A stretch of 27,837 nt of DNA, taken from contig NW_003546364.1 in assembly GCF_000090795.2 (NCBI RefSeq), positions 30,731-58,567 on the forward strand, given 5' to 3'. The stretch's first letter is position 1. The number at the start of each line of letters is the position of its first letter. The notes under the pieces were generated by a model, which was not told where the DNA came from, ran no database searches, and saw only the letters and a program-made list of their open reading frames with translations. This DNA is from Amphimedon queenslandica. Its lineage: Eukaryota > Porifera > Demospongiae > Haplosclerida > Niphatidae. A program made the translations under genes and the position numbers. Positions 9,731 to 18,747 of the stretch are shown here, in pieces.

Positions 9731-12700
9731 TTAAGAAAGCATTATCAAAGAATGTGAATACATATAGGACAGTTCATATGCCAGTAAGTGGTCATGAATT
9801 CCTTTTGTTTCAAACTTTTGAACATACAGCAAAGGGTGCTCTTATATGACAATGATATCAAGAATTTTTCCTAACTGAGGTAAGTCATTGTCATGCCCAC
9901 CACAATGAACATATTAATTAGGATAGAAATTAATGCCGTAAATGCTTATCCAGCTTGGACTATATAGTGAAACATTAGAAACATATGATAATAATGACAA
10001 TCTACCAAGTAATATAAGATGATGAATTTGTAGTTGGCAATACAGATATCAATTGTAAATATAGTGGGTCATTTAATAATGTACATGAGTTGCCTGATTT
10101 ACCTATGAAACATTGAACAAAATAGAAGTTCTAAATTTATATCATTTTGCTCACATGGGCCACACTCTACATCAGTGTAAGAAAAGAACTTTCCCTGAAG
10201 CAGGCGACATAGTAATTTCTTATGTCTTCTAGCAATAGAGTATGGTACAATTTTGAAGCAGGTACTGATTTGGGCAGCTCTTTTAAAATATAAATGCTTG
10301 GCCTCCATTCTCAAGCACCAAGTTGATACTAAAGGCCCTATTCTGTCAAAGAATATTGTTATATTTAATTAATGTACTTTTAATAAACTGAAAAAATAGT
10401 AAATCTATCACTTACCGAGTGTTTAATCTTGGAAAATGCACCATGTAATGCATTTTAGGGGCTCAATTAACTGCTGGATAACACAACTTAAACTTGTGAT
10501 GATGCTGGTCAACTAACACCTTTAAATACTTAGCTGATGGCTCTGAAGTTGTTCTGCTCATGCATATCTTTGTAATTTCCAAAAGAACAAGAAAACACTG
10601 CCACTTGAAATCATCTTCCGGTAGTTTATCTCCAATAAAGAGGTAAAAATGACGATTCCACGTTTGTGATGCTAAAAGTAATAAATATGTGACCATAATT
10701 GACAAAAGTTACCTTATGGCTGGTAGTGAAATTTGTCTTTCTAGCCTAAGAAATCCAACTTCCTGAGCCCCATTTATCATAAAATTACACCACAGGATGC
10801 AAAAAGTCACCATGAAACATTTAGAAACAATGATTGTCTAACAAAGCACTCACAGGTTGATATTTTCCATTATAACAATCAATTTTTAAATCCGCCATAA
10901 CGGCCCTTTTGTCAATTATGGTCACATATAACAACAATATTTACATGTAGAAATAGCTTATTACCTGAAAGAGGAAGTTTTTTGAAGACTCAGAAAAGTG
11001 TTTAGCATTGAATCCTTTAAGAGGTCTGTTTCTAGATTCAGTTCTGCTATACAAAAAATGTCGACAACCATCATTTAAAATCTCAAAAGTAAATAACTTT
11101 TGCTGTAGAAAAGCGCTAATCATTAACTTCATTTCAAAAAGAATGACTTCCTCAAAAAGGACATGCATGATGTCCTGAGGTAGTTGCATATTGGCGACAT
11201 GAAAGTTGTCGATATCATTAAGATGGCTCTGACAGTTAAGGCCATATGTAACTGAGTCCTCTGTTGCAATTGGTCCACTCAGGAGTGAGCATTGATAGTC
11301 ATACAGAGCAGGAGTGCGCAAAGTGAATTCTTCAGTAAACCAATTAAAAATAATACCTCATCTCATGTTCATATACACATACTTTTGACTGAATATCATC
11401 TCCTGTAGCCATAGAATCTCTGCACTTGCACAATGAAAAGCCCACACCTACTTTAAAACCTCCTAATTGGTGTGCTGCCAGGGTGTCAGCAGAAAATAAC
11501 AATACAGTTCCATAAAAAGTGCAAGTGACACCATCAGTTGTGACAGTAATGCCATCCTAACGAAATTAATAATTTTTGTACAGTAAGAAACAATTTTCAT
11601 CTAAAGTATAGTACTAGATGGCTTGCATAAATGACAAACACAAATAAATGTTTCTGGGCCATAAATTTTTCTGCTAAATATGATAATATCAATGAAGCTT
11701 ACCTTTTGTAACACATTTACATCATCAATAAATGGCTTAGAATTGGCTGAAATCCATGCTTATCTATCAGAGAGCAAGAGACACATGCCACAAGCTGAAT
11801 TGCTCCATGAGTAGAACAAAGCTTCGGTCTAAGGTTACCTAACACATAATAGAACATACCTCCATGTGCATAGAATAAAAGAATATCATGTAGATCATGT
11901 ATTACACATACCTAGTTTATGAACACCAGCATGTGCAGAAAGTGGATTACACACCTCTATTTCAACAAAATAGGCTAGTAACTGTAATGAATTTTCATGC
12001 TCCTGGAATAAAGGATGCTGTTGGAACAATTCACCATCACATACATCTGCAATAATGCCATCAAAACATCTGTGAGACTGCAAAACTTACATACAAGTAT
12101 TATGCACAATGATAATAAAGCATAAGATATACCTCATAAAATATTTCTTTATTTGATAACAAATTTTTTAGTCCCTCTAAAAGTGGAATGTATTGAAAGG
12201 TTTCTTGCTTTATACCAACTTGTCTTTGTGATCCAAGTATGTGAGTACCAACGAGAGTTCCAATATTAATTGCAATTGGATCCTATGCAAGTAAAAAAAG
12301 ATAAATCCTTATGTATACATGTATATATTCATTGAAATTGTACACATACTTTTAATCCAGTTCTGCTGATAAAATTATGTTGTAAGCATTCAGTTCCCAA
12401 GTCCACAAAAGGATCAGTACAATGAAAAGAGCCAGTAATATCATTGTCAATTCCTTCTAAGTTTCTTAGTCAAATTCAATTTCAGATCATCAATAATATA
12501 AGCAACAATGCCTCTAACTTGATCAACTGCAAAATTGAGAGCCACTTGTGTCAAGTTATATCTTTCCTTCAATATTTCAAGAAATAAAGCAGCCAACTTT
12601 TGAGGCAACAGTTGTCCAGCTTGAAAAGGGGCTGGCGCCGAGACTAGAGAGTAATCAAAACCAGTTGTTGCTTCTTGGTCTGTTTCTATATGATCCATAG

Positions 12701-12961
12701 TTTGAACATCAGCACCGTCTTGTAACATAGGATTATGGCTTGATTCAACATTGGAATTGCTTTGTCCTGCATGTTTTCTGGAGAGATGACTGTTAAAGGT
12801 AGTTAGTTTTTGAAAATTTTGTACACAACTTTCAATAGGACATTTGATTACAAAACTTGGATGAGAAGAACGGCATTCAAAAGTGTGATAAAGAAAAAGT
12901 CTCCACTTTTACTACAAAATGGACAGTAGGAGCAGGAAAAAGATGAGCTCTGATCAGCCAT
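9731..12961 (-). pseudogene. C2H2-finger TNP2/CACTA-like transposase gene, nine exons, decayed
   Basis: Nine exons can be read: 12350-12961, 12133-12282, 11922-12077, 11703-11859, 11383-11556, 10965-11339, 10416-10671, 10103-10342 and 9731-9959. Introns are mostly 43-146 bp, with one of 293 bp holding a MITE. The start is the ATG at 12961 (MADQSSSF). An N-terminal finger region has CPIESC...HLSRKH. Later motifs are NPLSAHAGVHKLGMFYYVLG, GGFKVGVGFSLCKC, FTLRTPALYDYQ, LPQDIMHVLFEE, KMHYMVHFPRL, GPLVSTWCLRMEAKH and LPQLGKILDIIVI. The order matches a large animal transposase-like family I recall. The DIMH block recalls the TNP2 motif of CACTA transposases. The product would act in the nucleus. 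Lesions are single-base frameshifts near 12894, 12460 and 11735, TGA at 10463-10465, later in-frame stops in exon 9, and an acceptor changed to GG in the 43-bp intron. Confidence 0.72.
10688..10926 (+). mobile_element. 239-bp MITE, copy 1, in intron of the transposase gene
   Basis: The ends are TGTGACCATAATTGACAAAA and its inverse, extending about 35 bp to a CCGCCAT/ATGGC core. A 4-bp ATAT flanks both sides if the element starts at GTGACC. It fills most of intron 10672-10964 (293 bp), so the intron was about 52-54 bp before insertion. No coding capacity. Confidence 0.85.
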
Positions 12962-13023
12962 TTTCTAGAGTAGGTGTGTCAAAGTAGATTGTACCTGCCT
13001 ACAACTGAGCACATGTTTGAAAA
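12962..13023. promoter_or_regulatory. 62-bp divergent intergenic spacer, presumed bidirectional promoter
   Basis: Only 62 bp separate the start codons of the minus-strand transposase gene and the plus-strand SAM gene. The spacer contains an inverted GTAGG...CCTAC pair and no TATA box. The 5' UTRs must be very short or transcription must start inside the spacer. A shared promoter for both element genes is inference from the geometry. Confidence 0.5.
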
Positions 13024-15674
13024 ATGGCGAATGTAGCAATAGATGACAATGGCATGAATGAAGATGACAATACCTTAAAAATGGCTTTGTGGTCCACTAT
13101 CCAAGTTAAAAAATGATTAAAAAGGCTGAAATTTTCTGAAGAAATTGTTGGAGCATTTTTAGGTAAGACTAACTAAATTAAGTACAGTAATAATCAGTAG
13201 TGTTGTGATACAGATCTAGACATGGATGGTGAAGCTATTATTCATTGTTTCTTATCATGTTCTGGCCCAGACTGTCTTAGGTATGTTGTACCCACTTTGG
13301 CAAAAGGGTTTAAGTATACTCTGCATTAAAGAAACGCCTTGAAGTTATTGTCCCTGTGATCTTGCTTACTGATATCACAAGTCAGCGGCGCTGACTTTTG
13401 TTGTACTAACTCAATTAGCTATATTTACCTGCCCATTCACAACTGTAATTAACTTGTATTGTCAGTAGGTTTAAACGAGCATGTACTTATAGTAAGCAGC
13501 TTGATGTCACCCATTATCACCTCTAAATAGTAATAATTTGAGTATATACAAGCAGGCCAAGTATCTATAATAGTAAACAAATTAAAATGAAAGCTATTAT
13601 TTACCTAACTGAAATTAACAAGAGTATACAGCTACTATTTATTTCATTTGCATGTAAAATATAGGAAGAACAGAAGTGGAATGCCTCTTAGACACCTGCC
13701 AGTGATCAGGAATCAGATGCGCTCAGCTCTAATGATTTGAATAAGTATAAGGTGAAAAATCTAGCTATGATTATGTTTATTAATTAATTTTTATTTATAG
13801 TCTTCAAATAGTATGTCTAGTCCGGCGTGCTCAATAAATAAGGTGCATTTAATTATTACTATCAATATTATTAATATTTTTAGTTGGTGCGTCCTTTATC
13901 TCCCACACTTGACTGTGAAATAACTCCTACACGGGAATCTGTGATTAGTAAGGTCGAAAAAGGATACTTGAGCTAGTATGAACATTGTCTCCAATACTTC
14001 ATTTTTTAGTCATTTTACATGTAGGTTCCTGATCCTTTCCCAATTCCCGTATTTTGAGAAACTGAAAGTAACCTTTCAGAAAGAAAATTAACACATGATG
14101 ACCGAAAATACATGGTTAGATTTTTAGCAACAATGTTGTGTTCATATATCCAGACAATCTATGTCTCATTGTAAGACTGTTGCCAAGTCTCTTGTACAGA
14201 GATACAAGTTTTTGAAGGAACCAGTGAGTTTAATTTTATAATATTTACTGTTAATTCAATTTTTATGCAGGAGTCTTGGACTCAATTTATATATTCTTTG
14301 TCAAAACACTAACAAGAGAAGTCAAACTGCAAGCTCATCTACTTAGTCATCTAGTTCCAAGAAGCTTATAGTTGATGTTGCAGAGAAGCATTGCTATGCC
14401 TCCTTGGCCTCTGATGTGAAAGATCCAGTGTCATTTGAGAGAAATGTTGAACTACTGAAACAGAATATTGTAAAGGGGAATTCTAAAGCAAGTGTTATAA
14501 GATCTCTAATTCAACGTACATTTGCCCAGAGGCATCGACAGATACTTGAAATAGCAAAACCACTAAACGAAATTATTACTGTATATCAGCACCTTAGCAA
14601 AGCCTCTTAAGTAACTGAATCTTAATTTTAAATTAACTGATTATGCTATAAAATAAATAAATAGGTAGCAATTGAGTTTAATTAATTATGGATCGAAATG
14701 ATTCAATATCATTATTTGTGACCATAATTGACAAAAGGTACCTTATGGCGGATAGGAAAATTGGTCTTTATAGCCTGAAAAATCCAACTTCCTGAGCTCT
14801 ATTTATCATAAAATTTCTTCAGAGGATGCAAAAAGTTATTATGTAACATTTAGAAACAATAGTTGTCTAACAGAGCACTCACAGGTTGATATTTTTCATT
14901 ATAATGATGATTTTAAAAATCCGCCATAAGGTACCTTTTGTCAATTATCGTCACATTTGCTGAAGATCTAAATGTTTGGATTGATGCCATTCTTATTTAT
15001 ACTATGGCTAGCAAGTCTCGTCCAAAAGAACTACGTGACTGTTTATCTAATTCTTGTGATCCAAGTATGTAATTATTGGTATTATAATATTTTGTTTATA
15101 GCTTTAACTTGATTCTGTGATTCACTAAATTTTAATTAACAATACATGTACACAACCCTGTAGCTTTGACTGCTCTTCGATGTCTATCTTACTTTTTGTC
15201 ACCAAAGTTAAAGAAGAAAGCTTCAAAGGAAAGCCAGTATTCTGTTGTTCCTTACATTCTGATGGAAGCTCCTGTAAGAACAATTTTAATTCATGTATTA
15301 AACAAATTACTATATTACATATTTACATGTAGCGTGGCACACTACCTAATGAAGTCATTGACAAGACAAACAATTTCCCTTATATACTAAGACTTTTTGA
15401 TGCTGAAGATGAAATTGATCCACAGTACTTTGTTGCTGTAGAACAACAGATACTATTTGAGTGTAAGGATGTTATAAATGCTCTCTTTCATTTAATATCT
15501 ACATACTATGTTTTCAACATGTCATATCATGGACGAGTTCAAGATATCCTGTATTTCATACAAGAGAAGGTCTTAGATATCAAAGATTCAACTACCAAGA
15601 AGTCATCCATGTACTTGTCAGTTACTTTAGCAATTGAGTGCTATGATCAACAAGATGTCAATGACAGTAATTGA
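13024..15674 (+). pseudogene. SAM-domain (SAMD3-like) gene of the CACTA-like element, decayed
   Basis: Exons read at 13024-13162, 13214-about 13331, about 13665-13749, 13801-13841, about 13884-13950, about 14025-14223, 14271-14610, 14665-15064 (split by a MITE), 15164-15273 and 15333-15674. Confirmed introns are 51 (13163-13213), 54 (14611-14664), 99 (15065-15163) and 59 bp (15274-15332). The N-terminus has FSEEIVGAFLDLDMDGEAI and VVPTLAKGFKY, the pattern of a SAM domain. Downstream are KSLVQRYKFLKEP, SFERNVELLKQNIVKGNSKA, LRCLSYFLSPK and a 113-codon uninterrupted last exon with FHLISTYYVFNMSYHGR. This order matches SAMD3-like proteins of animals. SAM domains mediate protein contacts; a transposition role is inference. 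Stops occur at 13114, 14344 and 14608, with frameshifts near 13331, 14163 and 14690. Confidence 0.7.
14717..14955 (+). mobile_element. 239-bp MITE, copy 2, interrupting an exon of the SAM gene
   Basis: Same ends and interior as copy 1. The host frame reads DRNDSISLF up to the left end and resumes as AEDLNVWIDA after the right end. Removing the element plus one ATTT copy restores a continuous frame. This shows an exonic insertion with a likely 4-bp duplication (ATTT on both sides if the element starts at GTGACC). Confidence 0.85.
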
Positions 15675-15813
15675 GACTGCCGTAAGAATTTCACTTGACT
15701 TATTTAATCACTCTTGACTCTTATTAGTTACCTCTTTTTTGTAAATTATTTTGATTTAGTTATTTTTATAAACATTCAATACTTTGTTACAGTAGCAATT
15801 TGAACAATAATAG

Positions 15814-16050
15814 GTGACCATAATTGACAAAAGGTACCTTATGGCGGGTAGTAAAGTTAGTCTTCATAGCTAAAAAAATCCTACTTCCTGAGCTCCATTC
15901 ATCATAAAATTACTCCACAGGATGCAAAAAGTTACTATGTTACTTTTAGAAACAATGGTTGTTCCACAGAGCACTTACAGATTGATATTTTCCATTATAT
16001 TGATTAATTTTAAAATCCACCATAAGGTACCTTTTGTCAATTATGGTCAC
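15814..16050 (+). mobile_element. 237-239-bp MITE, copy 3, 3' of the SAM gene
   Basis: Same family and orientation as copies 1 and 2, with near-perfect GTGACCATAATTGACAAAAG termini. It lies between the SAM gene stop codon and the right end of the CACTA-like element. A 14-bp inverted repeat (ATTTGAACAATAAT at 15798-15811, its complement at 16107-16120) brackets it and probably belongs to the host element. Target duplication is not clear here. Confidence 0.8.
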
Positions 16051-16155
16051 AAACATAGAATCTACGTTAATACAACGGGTAATCCTATGTTAAAATCACT
16101 TAAACAATTATTGTTCAAATGACACAATAAAATGTGTTAAAAGAACTGCATAATT

Positions 16156-16192
16156 TTTATGTTAAAGTTACAGAAATATATTATCAGTGTAC
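16156..16192 (-). repeat. Right terminal repeat of the CACTA-like element
   Basis: The reverse complement starts GTACACTG and carries TGTAACTTTAACA at the same offset as the left end. Additional TGTTAAA words at about 16134 and 16160 form subterminal repeats pointing the same way. Confidence 0.5.
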
Positions 16193-16400
16193 AATATACA
16201 GTAGTGGCATGTATGGTATTTCATTAACAAGAAATGTAGTTGCTTTTATCAATAAATATCTGTTTATGACTACTCGCCGTTATCAATACACCATAGTTCA
16301 AGCAAAGGGCATTAAATGTTCTGTACTGCAAATATTGACAAATAAATGTAGCACAGAACCACCAAAAAATATCAAAAACTACCAATCATAGGTTTTTTAA

Positions 16401-17136
16401 AGGGAAACAGACATCCAAATTAAATTTTTTTTTATGGTTTTAATATGATTGCCTGATAATGTGTTCCAACTTCCATTGTCTAAAAAATTTTATTCACTGA
16501 GATATGAGCCTTCAAAAATGCCCTTTTTTGCTTCTTGCAGTGTTACTTCCTGTCAGTGGGTGTGGCTAAACGTGACGTCACAGTAGGAATGTTTGCAGAT
16601 AACTCCATTCCTTATAGGAGAAAAAGGTCCTTTATTTTTATGCCTTATAATATAGTAGCACAAATTTCAAGATAGGGATTATTAGCTTTCATTATCCTAA
16701 GCTTGGAACTGCAAGAAACAGTCATAATATCACAATTAGGTAAATCTTCTTGCTTGCTAATTTTGAGTCTTTTTTTAGATTTGTATGCTTAGAATAATGA
16801 AAGCTAATAATCCATATCTTGAAATTAGTGCTATTATATTATAAGGCATAAAAATAAAGGAGCATTTTCTCCTATATTATAGGGCATAAAAATAAAGGAT
16901 CATTTTCTCCTATAAAGGAATTGAGCTATCTGCAAACATTCCTACTATGAAGTCACGTTTAGCCACACCCACCAACAGGAAGTAACACTGCAAGAAGCAA
17001 AAAAGGGCATTTTAAGGCTCATATCTCAGTTAATAAAATTTTTTAGACTATTGAAGTTGGAACACATTATTAGAATGGTCAGGCAATCATATTAAGACAA
17101 TAAAATAAAAAAATTAATTTGGATGTCTGTTTCCCT
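16401..17136. mobile_element. TTAA-flanked fold-back element, 736 bp
   Basis: Nearly the whole element is two inverted arms of about 300 bp. The left arm starts AGGGAAACAGACATCCAAAT at 16401 and its complement ends at 17136. TTAA lies at both borders (16397-16400, 17137-17140), as for piggyBac/Kolobok-type insertions. The left arm contains TGACGTCA (16573-16580), a perfect CRE palindrome, changed to TGAAGTCA in the right arm (16948-16955). The right arm has a 37-bp tandem duplication around 16842-16911, absent on the left. No coding sequence. The reading frame of the flanking P-type fragment starts right at the right border. Confidence 0.8.
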
Positions 17137-17140
17137 TTAA

Positions 17141-17583
17141 AGCCACAGCTTATTAATGAAGTCACCATTCTCAGAGCAGCCATTTCCAAAAGAGATAAAA
17201 AAATTGAACACCTACAGAAAATGATAGAGGCTGATAATCGCCAGCATTGCTCAATGATAATGAACACAATGATATGATCAGCATTATGAGAGCACACCAC
17301 GACACAATCGTCAAGACATATCCAGAAAATAGTGCTCAGAGGATATTTTGGACCAGCCAATATACAGCAGCAGAAGCTAAATAGCCTAATGGTTTCCACT
17401 GGAATCCAGCAATAATTAAGTGGTGTATCTACCTCTGTCACAAATCGTCATCAACTTACATACTATTAAGAAGCACCAAAATTTTAAATCTACCTTCACA
17501 ACGTACCTTAGGCCAGTATACAAATGTTCTAGATTCATCTGCTGGGTTCTCTAATCAGTTAGACAAACAGTTATTCCTAGAGT
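17141..17583 (+). pseudogene. P-element/THAP-type transposase fragment, middle part
   Basis: Starting at the TTAA of the fold-back element, the frame reads a basic coiled-coil-like stretch (RAAISKRDKKIEHLQKMIE). After a frameshift near 17252 it continues with NSAQRIFWTSQYTAAE, FHWNPAIIKWCIYLCHKSSS and LNLPSQRTL...YTN..DSSAGFSNQLDKQL. The WxPxIxxWC, LPSxRTLxxYT and GF blocks are typical of the central region of P-type (THAP9-like) transposases. One TAG follows TAAEAK. The N-terminal region is missing or separated by the inserted element. No THAP zinc finger was found to the left. Confidence 0.65.
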
Positions 17584-18747
17584 GGGAGATAACAAAACCT
17601 GAGCAGGTTTATGCATTTTGTACTGATAATGGTAGAAATATTGTAATGCTGTTGTTGATCATTTAAAAGTGCTTCATCTGCCTTGTATGGGTCACACACT
17701 CCAACTAAGTGTCCAGAAGTGCTTTGGTGTTGATCGTGTTGCTAGAGTCTTGGCAAAAGTATGTAAGCTTGTTGAATACATCAACAAGTCTTCCAAATCA
17801 ACTAACGAATTTAGATTTAAACAGGCTCTTTTGGATTTCCCTAGACATGAATTTGTACAACAGGTGGATACAAGGTGGGGCTCCATTTATCATATGAGGG
17901 AAAGGATGGTGGAGCGGCATCCAGCACTATCTGATGTATTGTTGGGTAGCTCTTATTGAGTTCACAGGAGTTTCTTACCTGAAGGAGATGAATGTACACT
18001 TATTGCAGAACTCTTACTCGTACTTAAACTATATGTACAATCTCCCAGTTTCAAAAGTGCGTCATCATACCCAACAATTGTCATGGTCTACCCTCTATTG
18101 TATGTACTACTTCACATGACTGTCTGTAACTGTTTGATAGCACATTTGCTAAGAAAGCTGAACTAGCTATTTTTGAAGATTTGGATGGCTGTTATGCTCA
18201 AGAAGATCTTGTATTACTTTTAAAGAAATGTGCTGTTTTGGACCCACCGTTTAAGGATCTTAACCCGTTTGTCCCTATCCTGGAGTATCAAGACGGTATT
18301 GAAGCAGTTAAATGTGATCTAATTCATTTAATAGAGAAACAGGGTGAGCATGAAGGAGAAGGAAGTGAAGCTAACCCACTTAATCCTCCCAAGGCTAAGA
18401 AATCTAAAGTCGCATCACTTCTCTTTTCAGATTTCTCTAATTGTAAAGACAGCCCTGAGGATAGTTCTGCTATAAATCTTGTACACTCAGAATTAAGACG
18501 TTACACCAAAGAAGATCTATTACAGTATGACGATGACCTCGTGGACTGGTGGAAGGCACACAAGAGTCATTACCCTATTCTAGCAAAACTTGTACGTCAA
18601 TTCTAGTGTGTACCTGCTACAAGTGTTTGATCTGAAGAGTTATTTTCTTCAGCTGGCAATGTGTTATCACAAAAATGTAATCATTTGCTGCCAGGAAATC
18701 TTAATAAACTGGTTTTTTTGTATAATAATATGTGCATACTTAAATAA
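17584..18747 (+). pseudogene. hAT (ZBED-like) transposase fragment, C-terminal half
   Basis: The order of motifs is that of hAT transposases: CTDNGRNIV, a one-base deletion near 17642, then HLKVLHLPCMGHTLQLSVQK, VDTRWGSIYHMRERM, after a further frame change RSFLPEGDECTLIAELL and SSYPTIVMVYPLLYVLL, and the dimerisation region VDWWKAHKSHYPILAKLV...VPATSV.SEELFSSAGNVLS. TAG at 18604-18606 and TGA at 18628-18630 interrupt the dimerisation domain, and the frame ends at 18745-18747. The BED finger and first catalytic Asp are absent. The upstream P-type fragment reads into this piece in the same frame, so the join is a fossil junction between two transposon types. Confidence 0.8.

Larger units (their letters stand above)
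9490..16189. mobile_element. CACTA/EnSpm-like two-gene DNA transposon, fossil, 6.7 kb
   Basis: The left end reads CACTG at 9490-9494 and the right end CAGTG at 16185-16189. Both are extended by GTA/TAC into matching GTACACTG ends. After a divergent 12-base stretch, a second block matches in register (TGTTATTTTAACACATA on the left, TGTAACTTTAACATAAA on the right). Further TTTAACA-type motifs lie subterminally, as in EnSpm/CACTA elements. A TA dinucleotide flanks both ends, a possible 2-bp target duplication. Inside are two divergent spliced genes, a TNP2-like transposase (minus) and a SAM-domain protein (plus), plus three nested 239-bp MITEs. Subtracting these leaves about 6.0 kb. The terminal repeats are imperfect, so the borders are the weakest part of the call. 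The gene pair is stronger. Confidence 0.58.

Noticed and set aside
10688..10926. Mariner-type TA target duplication for the 239-bp MITE
   Set aside because: TA flanks fit copy 1 only; copy 2 has TT and a better 4-bp match. Superfamily left open.
9731..15674. Intact, functional host genes
   Set aside because: Several frameshifts, in-frame stops, a lost acceptor and an exonic MITE make both genes non-functional in this copy.
17079..17441. Minus-strand open frame of 120 codons
   Set aside because: Antisense to the P-type transposase fragment and overlapping the fold-back element; no motif of its own.
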